From: Maridesulfovibrio zosterae DSM 11974
GTDB lineage: Bacteria > Desulfobacterota > Desulfovibrionia > Desulfovibrionales > Desulfovibrionaceae
Assembly (NCBI RefSeq): GCF_000425265.1
Contig: NZ_KE384343.1
Coordinates: forward strand, 174,774-238,773
Direction of reading: 5' to 3'
DNA length: 64,000 bases
How positions within the stretch are numbered: the stretch's first letter is position 1; each line of letters begins with the position of its first letter. The notes beneath the pieces are model-generated. The model saw nothing but the letters and a program-made list of their open reading frames with translations, did not search any database and was not told where the DNA came from. Of this stretch, positions 57,088-64,000 are shown in pieces. Position numbers and translations under genes: made by a program.

Positions 57088-57114
57088 TGTGTGTGAAAAT
57101 AGGGGAAAAGTCAA

Positions 57115-57464
57115 GGCCCCTTTCTGAAATATGAGGGTCAAAAAATGGCAGTTTACAGTACTTAGATGGTGTTTTTAGAGCCCTAAAAGCTTAAATATGT
57201 GGAGCTTAGTGAAAAATAGAAATTAAATATAAAAAGAATATATTTTTTTAAAAATAATAGCCAAAAATTGTATCTCAAGCGAGATACTCTTCACGAACAG
57301 AGATATGAATGCTATAGGGGCATCTGAAAAAGGGTTTAAATTTTGTTGAGACAGAGCCCTGTAGTGTATTTATTTCTTAGTTATTTCATTTTTTGTGGAT
57401 AGCTGTCTCTGATTTTTATTTAAATGTTACAGCTGTTTATGGTAAACTTTGGTGGTAATTAAGT
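57115..57464. other. Divergent intergenic region between mraZ and the HD-GYP gene
   Basis: About 350 AT-rich nt with no supported gene. On the plus strand TTGAGA (57346-57351) and TTTATT (57369-57374), 17 bp apart, could be a weak promoter for the HD-GYP gene. GAGACAG (around 57348-57354) and CTGTCTC (around 57403-57409) form a spaced 7-bp inverted repeat around it. Confidence 0.4.
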
Positions 57465-58478
57465 ATGCATGCAAAAGGTAGAATGGATGTTCCTGACGGT
57501 TTGAATGAGGAATATTATCAAATCAGTCCTGATATTCTTAGAAGTTTCAATAAGTTCAGGCCTCCACTCAATATTTTTATGTTCAATGAAAAAGTTGGGA
57601 GAGTTGCACCTTATTATCAGGTGGGAGGACGGCTTACAAAAGAGCAGATTGAAACTTTGGCGCAGATGGTCAAGGAAGGAATAATATTTGTCTCCAGAAC
57701 TGATCACCCTGTTTATGTAAAACATATTGCTTATCAGCTTGATCTGGTTCTCATTGACCGTAATCTTAAAGAAAGTGAGATTGCCGATATTTTTGTTGAA
57801 GCTTTGACTATGCGTATAGGTGAATTTTACGATCAGCCTGTGGCTGCAGTTATGGAGAAATTGTGGTCTGACTTGATGGTTTTGACCGAGTATCTCTGGA
57901 ATGATCCCTTTCGCATTAAAGCTCTTGCCAGACGTCTTCATACTGAGCACACTCTTGCCAGACACAGCGTTAACAGTGGCATTTTAGCTCTTGCCATGTT
58001 TATCCGCATGAAGTCAGATTCGTTTTCTAAAAATGAAATTACACGTAATCATTTTAATAGGCTCACAGCAGGCTTTTTTCTTCATGATTTGGGGATGACT
58101 AAAATACCGGCTTTTATACGGGAAAAGCCAAAGCCGTTAACCACCGATGAGCGTGCTAAAATAGATAAGCATCCTTTGCTTGGTTATGAGATGCTTAGTA
58201 AGCTGGATTTGAAGTATAAAGAAATTGAGGCTTGCGTTATTGAGCATCACGAGCGTGTAACTGGAAAAGGGTATCCTCAGAAAAAATCCGGTAGGGATAT
58301 CAGTCAACTTGGTCGAATTATTGGCGCAGTTGATTCATATTGTGCGATGATAACTAAGCGACCATATGCTGAAGCTGTTTCTCCTGTTGAAGCTGCAACT
58401 GCAATTTCAAGAGATCAGGGATATGATCCGGAAGTTACTAAAAATATACAAGCGTGGGTACTTACATTGAAGAAGTAG
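57465..58478 (+). CDS. HD-GYP-domain protein (putative cyclic-di-GMP phosphodiesterase)
   Basis: The 337-residue soluble protein has an unassigned N-terminal part (about 1-140) and an HD-GYP domain with RHSVNSG, LHDLGMTKIP (His207, Asp208), HPLLGYEML and HHERVTGKGYP (His261, His262; GYP 269-271). The usual Asp before GxGYP is Thr here, but the metal His/Asp and GYP residues remain, so activity is plausible. The start may be 57465 or the internal ATG at 57483, which has AAAAGG just upstream. It is divergent from mraZ. Confidence 0.88.
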   Translation: MHAKGRMDVPDGLNEEYYQISPDILRSFNKFRPPLNIFMFNEKVGRVAPYYQVGGRLTKEQIETLAQMVKEGIIFVSRTDHPVYVKHIAYQLDLVLIDRNLKESEIADIFVEALTMRIGEFYDQPVAAVMEKLWSDLMVLTEYLWNDPFRIKALARRLHTEHTLARHSVNSGILALAMFIRMKSDSFSKNEITRNHFNRLTAGFFLHDLGMTKIPAFIREKPKPLTTDERAKIDKHPLLGYEMLSKLDLKYKEIEACVIEHHERVTGKGYPQKKSGRDISQLGRIIGAVDSYCAMITKRPYAEAVSPVEAATAISRDQGYDPEVTKNIQAWVLTLKK

Positions 58479-58496
58479 GCTACGTATTTACTAAAG

Positions 58497-58531
58497 AAAT
58501 AGCCCCTTCCTTGATTAGGGAGGGGCTATTT
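58497..58531. terminator. Terminator of the HD-GYP gene, shared with the CBS gene
   Basis: AAATAGCCCCT pairs with AGGGGCTATTT and is followed on the plus strand by a T run. It lies 19 nt past the HD-GYP stop; on the minus strand it lies about 55 nt past the CBS-protein stop, so it can serve both convergent genes. Confidence 0.88.
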
Positions 58532-58585
58532 TTTAACGCATTTGGTGGTGACGTTATTTTGAAAAGGTAAAATTTAACTCGAAGG

Positions 58586-59071
58586 TTAGAACTGGGTAAC
58601 TAGGTCACGAGTCAGTTCGCGATAGACATCACTTAAAAGAACTACACCAATAATTTTACCACCCTCGCTTACAAGCGCCCAAGAGCGGTTTCTTTTACGT
58701 AAAATCTCAAGAACCACCAGCATCGGATCTGTTGGTTTCAGGATAGCAACATCTTCTTCTATATGATCTTCAAGAGAAGCAGCGCAACAGGCTGTCCCAG
58801 CTCTTTTAAAAGCACGATCCCAGTCTGTTTCTTCTGTTAAGCTAAGGTCATCATCTTTTAGTACTTGATCTTCTACTGCTTTAAGCATGGTCCAGATTGA
58901 TGCAACTCCACGCAGGGACCCGTTCTTCTTTTTTACCACCACGATACTGTTGTCAGGTGCATTTTTCATACTGTCGCGTAGCATGCGGATGCCTTCAGCA
59001 AGGCTTGCAGATTCATCTATAGTTGCGAATTCTTCACGCATCATATCCCAGGCTCTTTTTCTCAGTAGCAT
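58586..59071 (-). CDS. CBS-domain pair protein
   Basis: The 161-residue protein consists of two CBS repeats (about 12-70 and 95-155), with the GVASIWTMLKAV and GVVLLSDVYREL ends typical of the fold. CBS pairs bind adenosine nucleotides or related ligands. The ATG at 59071 is preferred: AGGAG lies 6 nt upstream, while the earlier ATG at 59077 touches the SD. The partner is unknown; it follows the YfbR-like HD gene by 114 nt. Confidence 0.85.
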   Translation of the reverse strand: MLLRKRAWDMMREEFATIDESASLAEGIRMLRDSMKNAPDNSIVVVKKKNGSLRGVASIWTMLKAVEDQVLKDDDLSLTEETDWDRAFKRAGTACCAASLEDHIEEDVAILKPTDPMLVVLEILRKRNRSWALVSEGGKIIGVVLLSDVYRELTRDLVTQF

Positions 59072-59185
59072 CAGCATCTCCTTATTAAGGCAAAGTTATT
59101 ATGTAAGAAAATTTATTCTTAATTAAAAAGAAAAACAATTATTCACAATGGTAGAACATATTATATCCCTTTAAGTAAAGGGCAG

Positions 59186-60430
59186 CTACTCGAAATCTGC
59201 CAGTAATGGACCTACGTGAATTCCAGCCACAACAGGATTTTCCATATAGCTTTGGCTTATACGCCAGTATGCTTGATGCAGATGGGACGATGTAATTCCG
59301 TTCTGCATTGCATTATAGGCTTCAAGGAAGGCTGCCAGATGATCACATAGCTTTAGAAGCTCACCATCTTTGGGGTCATATGAATCATCATTGTAACGTG
59401 CATCAAGTTCTTCCGTAGTAATTTTTTTGGCACATCCGCCCACAATTGCCTGAGCATGAAATTCTGAACCTGTTTCAAGTCCTAATAGATATCCAAGGCG
59501 CGTGGCAAGATTAGTATATCCGTTTTCAATAAGCGGGGCCATCACTCTGGATTCCATTTCCTGTTCTTCATATTCTTTGATGAGTTCACCGATAGTTGGG
59601 TCTGATTTTTTTACAGGTGAAATTATATCACGAGTCAGCAGTTCCGGTATATCGTGGAACAGGCCTGAAAAAAAGTTGTTTTGCCTGCGTGCAGGACAAG
59701 AGCCTTTTTCCAGACTGAAAAACCAGGCAAATGTCGCTACTATATATACATGACCCAGCACTGATGTTTCAGGAATACGCGGCGTTTGGGACCATCTGGT
59801 TTGAAAACGCAATCTTCCGCATAAATCTGCAAATCGCCCAAGTGGAGTGGATTCAGAGTTAAGTAACTGGCTGACTCCTGCAATATCAGAATAACTTTCA
59901 AGACGGTTTATAAAATTTTGCTCAATTCCGGTAAGTTCTGCATCCGGCTCGTTTAAATGCTTGAGCAGTTTGAATTCTGAATAGCTGGCATACATGTGTG
60001 CAGCATCCAGAATTCTACGCGATAAAGAATCTTCTTCCGGATTTAAGTGGTAATTACTAAGTCTGACCCAAAATTCAGCACCCAGAGGCATAAGTCGTGG
60101 ACGAAGCTGCTTTAGAACCCACTCTGTTAATTTGCGGTAATGTTCAGGATTTTCTTTGATGCGGTAGAATACTGGAGGTTTGATGTCAGTAATGACCATG
60201 CGGAAAAGATATTCGAAAATACCACCCTCAACAATATCATTTCCCAGCTTTATCTTTTCGCGCTGATCGATGTTTTCAGTATTTAATGTAAAAAGTATCC
60301 ATGCGGCGATCATTTTATGGGCTTGTTTATCTACTTCCACAAGTTCCATGGGACGGAGTTTGTCATTCCATCTTTTCATGAACGACCCTGAAAAAATTAA
60401 TTGTAGCAGACTTTTTCGAATAATCGGCAT
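59186..60430 (-). CDS. HD-domain protein, YfbR-like C-terminal half
   Basis: The 414-residue soluble protein has a helical N-terminal half of unknown kind and an HD-type region around GLFHDIPELLTRDIISPVKK and ELLKLCDHLAAFLEAY. This pattern resembles YfbR-type 5'-deoxynucleotidases (HD, then L-TxDxxxPVK, then a later CD-LAA), so a nucleotide-phosphate hydrolase is likely. GAGGT lies about 5 nt before the ATG. It sits between the adenylate cyclase and CBS genes on one strand, 64 nt after the cyclase stop. Confidence 0.8.
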   Translation of the reverse strand: MPIIRKSLLQLIFSGSFMKRWNDKLRPMELVEVDKQAHKMIAAWILFTLNTENIDQREKIKLGNDIVEGGIFEYLFRMVITDIKPPVFYRIKENPEHYRKLTEWVLKQLRPRLMPLGAEFWVRLSNYHLNPEEDSLSRRILDAAHMYASYSEFKLLKHLNEPDAELTGIEQNFINRLESYSDIAGVSQLLNSESTPLGRFADLCGRLRFQTRWSQTPRIPETSVLGHVYIVATFAWFFSLEKGSCPARRQNNFFSGLFHDIPELLTRDIISPVKKSDPTIGELIKEYEEQEMESRVMAPLIENGYTNLATRLGYLLGLETGSEFHAQAIVGGCAKKITTEELDARYNDDSYDPKDGELLKLCDHLAAFLEAYNAMQNGITSSHLHQAYWRISQSYMENPVVAGIHVGPLLADFE

Positions 60431-60494
60431 ATGAACCTCAGTATTTTTATCTAGTAGAAATGCTTTTTAAGCTGTTCATTGCTGCCAGAATGCT

Positions 60495-63400
60495 TTAACT
60501 GACAGGGATTTTAATAAATTTACACTCGGAACCTTGCGGAACAAATTGTCCCATTTTTACAGGGCCTGAATATATTTCAGGAAATTGTTCTTTCAAGTAA
60601 ACATCAGGAGTTTCAATCAGAGAATTAGTTATTTTCATCGGCATGCAGAACACTTCACCCCAATTGGTGTTGTATACGAGGTGAACTTCTTTAACTTCTT
60701 TTACTTCCCGTCCAATACATAAATTTACTATGAAGTATGCTTTTTGTAATTGTTCAGAGTTTAAACTTTCTTCTACCTGAGTGTTGAATACTTTTTTAAG
60801 AGGAAAAAACAAAGACAGATTTTCAAACAGTTTTTTTAGGTCCCTGTCTCGTACAGGAGCTGAACTGAGATCTGTCTTGGTTTTCATTTGTGAGTTGTAT
60901 AGACCGTTTAATGCCAGCCAAACAAGCATGGGAATCAGATCTTTACCAGATTCAATCTGGCTTTGTAAAACTCGTGAACCGGATTCATCTGGATGTTCGC
61001 CAGTGATTACCCAGCCTTGCTTGCTGTCTCTGGTTATCAGCAGTGAATCGAAAAAATGTGTTCTGGGGCCTGGCAGGCTGACTCTTTCAACTTTGAATTT
61101 ACGTTTGGCAAAGCTGGCAAAGATTACTCTTCCCAGCCGGGTCAAATCTTCAGGGGTAATGGCTATGCCAGAAATTTTATCTTGCTGACCGCGTACCTTC
61201 ATATATGTCTTGATCATGAACAGGTTGATTTTCTTTCCAAGTGAAACTACGGATCTGAAGTCTGTTAATCCTTTGAATTCTTTAAACCTTCCGGGACTGT
61301 TCTCGTCGGAAAGACCTGCAGTGAACTCCATTATTTCCAGTTCTTCCGGGCTGTTTGGCTTTCTATCTATGTTACCGTCATCAAGAATTCCGCATTTAAG
61401 CCGTAGGGCCATAGCTGTCAGCCATGTGTATTCCGGCTTATTATGATTTGTGTAAAAATCAGCAAGCTGGCTGTATAGAAGCATATAGGGATCTACGTTT
61501 TCGAGTCTGCGCTGCCCTGCAATTATGTTTTCTTTAATCCCTTCACAAAGCAAGGTATAACTGCTTCCGGAAGTATACATTTCAAGTAGGCCGAATTTCA
61601 TAATTGATTTAAATGGACTTTTCACTCCCTTAACAATTTGCCAAAGAGATGCACCAAAGAATTCTTCCACTGGAATTTTAGGTATGTTGCCAAGATCAAT
61701 GGCAAATTCAGGTCCTTTCAAGGTGGCTAATTTTCGGGCTGTTTTTTCATATGCGTCGCTATCCACCTCCGGTGGAGTGAACCACCAAAGGGGCGGTTTT
61801 CCTGCAAGGAGTAGTGCCGTACGATAAAACTCTTCTTTTAAAATAGCTCCTTGAGCTGAACCTGAACTCTCTTCATCACTCAGCCCGAATCTGCTGTGGC
61901 GAATTTCTTCAATATCCATGACAAAGAAGTGTATTTCCAGGTCAAAATCTTTATCAGCCCATTCCTCAATCGCTTTCAGTTTTATTTTTAGCTTTTCTCT
62001 GTTTTCAGTAGGGCATTTGGAAAAATCGCAACAGACCCAGCAGTCCAGATCTGAAGACGCCGTCTGTGCAATAGTTCCGGTGCTTCCAATGGACATAAGA
62101 GCTTCAATTGGTACAGCATTCTCTTTTGGGGATTCTACCTGGAGGTCCGGAAAGAGTTGTTCGAAAGATTTTAAAGTGCTTAGAGTCAGGCTGTACCCAC
62201 TGATATGGGATGGAACAGTTAAATGTTCGATGTTTGCAGCTTGATCAAAAATATTTGTGTGTAGCAGTGCCGGAAGCAGTTCCAAAAAAATCTTGCACTT
62301 ACTATTCATTCTGGATGCAGCCCAACGCAGCCTGCGTGTATTATTTTCTGAAAACTTTGCGTAGCAGCGGTCAATGTCTTTTAATATAAACCATCTTTTT
62401 ACAGCCTTATAAATAACACCCCGCTCATACTGACCCATGTTTCCAAATCCGGAATGGCGTTTTTTAAGCTGTTCTCTCATTGTCAGGCGTTCAACCAATG
62501 TTCGCTGCATTGCGGACAGAATATCTGTTGAATTTGTTCTAGTGCATAAGGCTTTGCAATCAAAGTTGGTGCATCCGTTAAACGTCGTACATTTAACCTC
62601 CGTTTGACTGAAGAGTGTTCCATTTAAATCTGAATCTGTGAATATAACCCCTTTCAGCTGACCTTTATAAAAGAATGTTTCTCTGAAATCAGATAGATGA
62701 AAGATGCTGGATAAAATATGCGTTTGGTATAGATAGCTCCATACTGCCGTTACGGCTGTAAATTCACACAGTTCAAGCGAGCATATGGAAATTATTGCTG
62801 AATCTATATGTGTATATTTGAAAGTGCATCGTTTCATAGTACAATTATAAAACTTAGTTTTATTCATTGAGCAGCCTAAGAAAGAACTATTTTCAAACAT
62901 GCACTTCATATAAGAAGCTTCGCCAAAGGTGCAGGATTCAAAGGTACAATTCTTAAAAGTACAGGATGTCATAAAAGAAGATCTGAAATCACAAGCCGTA
63001 AATTTACAGTTTTGAAATGTTATACCCTTTGCATGACTTTTCCAGCGATTGAGTTTGTGGATGCGCTGATTTGAAATTTGACCATCGATGTACTTATCGG
63101 GCATTGAATCTGACTGTGCTGTTTCTTTGCCGAAAATTCTTTTAAACCCTTTTTGTATATTTTTTTTCTCTATGTTTAAAACAATAGGGGCTCCTGACTT
63201 AATGTAGTCTATTCCCTCTACTGTACGAGTTTCAATTTCTTCCGGCCTTTCGGGTTTGTCTAAAACATCCTGTTGTAAAATTTTTGTCAGTTCCGGTTTT
63301 AGTCTTGTCTTTTTGGGACTGCTAGAACTTTTTACAACCTGCGAAAGAAGTGCTCCAAAGCATTGCGGGTCTTCTTCGGCCAGAGTTGAATATAGAGCTG

Positions 63401-64000
63401 AAATTACAGGTGCGTGGAAACCATTAGAAATCATACTCATAAAGTTTGATAAATTATCGCTGCTCAGGATAGGAAGTCTGTTTATCAGTTCTGCCCGGAT
63501 TTTAGGTGATTCATTGAATATTTTAGCAAAAATAGCTCCTCGCCTGCTGTTGCCGAATTTGGCAATAATATCCATGGCTGCTTTAGCAAGCGGTAGAGAG
63601 GGGGAAAAAGACAGCGGGACAATATCTTTCATCATGTCATCGTCTATTTCATCTGCAAGCCGTTCTATGGCGCGTAACACCTGTTCCATAACAATAGGGT
63701 CCATGGTGCGCAGATGAAATATAACGTCTTTTATAAGCTCTTTCTTAGGGTATGGAGGCATACTTTCAGTACAGATACTGATTTCTTCAATAGTATTCGG
63801 CTCTGTTAGTCCTTTATGACAGTCTTTGCCGTACCTTCCGGACATAAAATTTTCCAGAGTGGAAAATGTCAATTGTCCCTTGCGGGTCCCGTTCTTCCTG
63901 AAAAAAGAAGCGGCATCAGCGACATCAAACATTGCGGCTTTTGCAATAATTGATTTTGCAAATTCAAGTCGCTCAGGAACTTCGGCAGGGTTTGTAGCAA
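60495..64000 (-). CDS. Class I adenylate cyclase with pentapeptide repeats (5' end outside window)
   Basis: The frame stays open past the ATG at 63932 to the window edge with coding-like residues, so the true start is outside. Numbering from that ATG (1145 residues): a helical HEAT-like region (about 60-230), a Cys/Phe-rich pentapeptide-repeat domain (about 300-460), then a class I cyclase core (about 540-880) with the nucleotidyl-transferase motif GSTGTIAQTASSDLD (GS 616-617, DLD 628-630), DEEFYRTA-like EEFYRTALLLAG and FGASLWQIVKG. A further C-terminal region (about 900-1145) has no assigned fold. Class I cyclases make cAMP. The domain order differs from enterobacterial CyaA. Confidence 0.85.
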   Translation of the reverse strand, partial: ATNPAEVPERLEFAKSIIAKAAMFDVADAASFFRKNGTRKGQLTFSTLENFMSGRYGKDCHKGLTEPNTIEEISICTESMPPYPKKELIKDVIFHLRTMDPIVMEQVLRAIERLADEIDDDMMKDIVPLSFSPSLPLAKAAMDIIAKFGNSRRGAIFAKIFNESPKIRAELINRLPILSSDNLSNFMSMISNGFHAPVISALYSTLAEEDPQCFGALLSQVVKSSSSPKKTRLKPELTKILQQDVLDKPERPEEIETRTVEGIDYIKSGAPIVLNIEKKNIQKGFKRIFGKETAQSDSMPDKYIDGQISNQRIHKLNRWKSHAKGITFQNCKFTACDFRSSFMTSCTFKNCTFESCTFGEASYMKCMFENSSFLGCSMNKTKFYNCTMKRCTFKYTHIDSAIISICSLELCEFTAVTAVWSYLYQTHILSSIFHLSDFRETFFYKGQLKGVIFTDSDLNGTLFSQTEVKCTTFNGCTNFDCKALCTRTNSTDILSAMQRTLVERLTMREQLKKRHSGFGNMGQYERGVIYKAVKRWFILKDIDRCYAKFSENNTRRLRWAASRMNSKCKIFLELLPALLHTNIFDQAANIEHLTVPSHISGYSLTLSTLKSFEQLFPDLQVESPKENAVPIEALMSIGSTGTIAQTASSDLDCWVCCDFSKCPTENREKLKIKLKAIEEWADKDFDLEIHFFVMDIEEIRHSRFGLSDEESSGSAQGAILKEEFYRTALLLAGKPPLWWFTPPEVDSDAYEKTARKLATLKGPEFAIDLGNIPKIPVEEFFGASLWQIVKGVKSPFKSIMKFGLLEMYTSGSSYTLLCEGIKENIIAGQRRLENVDPYMLLYSQLADFYTNHNKPEYTWLTAMALRLKCGILDDGNIDRKPNSPEELEIMEFTAGLSDENSPGRFKEFKGLTDFRSVVSLGKKINLFMIKTYMKVRGQQDKISGIAITPEDLTRLGRVIFASFAKRKFKVERVSLPGPRTHFFDSLLITRDSKQGWVITGEHPDESGSRVLQSQIESGKDLIPMLVWLALNGLYNSQMKTKTDLSSAPVRDRDLKKLFENLSLFFPLKKVFNTQVEESLNSEQLQKAYFIVNLCIGREVKEVKEVHLVYNTNWGEVFCMPMKITNSLIETPDVYLKEQFPEIYSGPVKMGQFVPQGSECKFIKIPVS

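Noticed and set aside
57450-57456. GGTGG before the HD-GYP gene as a further MraZ site
   Set aside because: It is a single motif without the periodic partners seen at mraZ.

Overview
The window looks like chromosomal core DNA of a Gram-negative, mid-GC, sulfate-reducer-like deltaproteobacterium (Desulfobacterota, most like the marine Desulfovibrio/Maridesulfovibrio group). This placement is inferred from gene order and protein style (dCMP deaminase-ribD-ribE-ribBA-ribH-nusB-leuS, rpmF-plsX-fabH-fabG-acpP-fabF-glyA, an mraZ-to-ftsZ cluster, LptE, intergenic hairpins built on GCCTCCGG), not from a database match. Nearly all genes lie on the minus strand; only rpmB, one solute-binding protein, one HD-GYP protein and a gene fragment at the left edge are on plus. 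No tRNA, rRNA, CRISPR array, insertion sequence or phage gene was found.

Layout, left to right. 0-7 kb: fmdB-like/hemC, lon, acylphosphatase, radC, holA, lptE. 7-22 kb (minus strand, so read right to left): the DUF177-rpmF-plsX-fabH-fabG-acpP-fabF lipid run, then glyA, a dCMP/CMP deaminase, the riboflavin genes ribD, ribE, ribBA and ribH, then nusB, leuS, lptE and holA. 22-32 kb: rpmB, a SpoIIAA-like protein, a cytoplasmic gamma-glutamyltransferase divergent from a periplasmic binding protein, gltX, a NifU-type scaffold, an HDOD protein and the glycine-betaine transporter proVWX. 32-38 kb: a Zra-like envelope or metal stress locus with a sigma-54 activator, its histidine kinase, a DUF4405 membrane protein and two ZraP/CpxP-like periplasmic proteins, each preceded by a good -24/-12 promoter and GTGCA-type palindromes. 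38-57 kb: the full division and cell-wall cluster mraZ-rsmH-ftsL-ftsI-murE-murF-mraY-murD-ftsW-murG-murC-murB-ftsQ-ftsA-ftsZ, followed by a radical-SAM gene. 57-64 kb: signalling genes, namely HD-GYP, CBS-pair and YfbR-like HD proteins and a very large class I adenylate cyclase carrying pentapeptide repeats, which runs off the right edge.

How the genes work together. The central blocks are housekeeping: envelope lipid supply, riboflavin, one-carbon and translation functions, then peptidoglycan precursor synthesis coupled to septation by many stop/start overlaps. The most distinctive parts are the sigma-54-driven ZraP-like pair with its kinase, regulator and DUF4405 partner, the pentapeptide-repeat adenylate cyclase, a pair of long nested hairpin repeats downstream of leuS and ribH, a structured leuS leader containing a small reading frame, and a 21-bp-periodic GGTGG array at mraZ. 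Several start codons were moved from the longest reading frame to positions supported by Shine-Dalgarno (SD) sequences; each case is explained in its entry.
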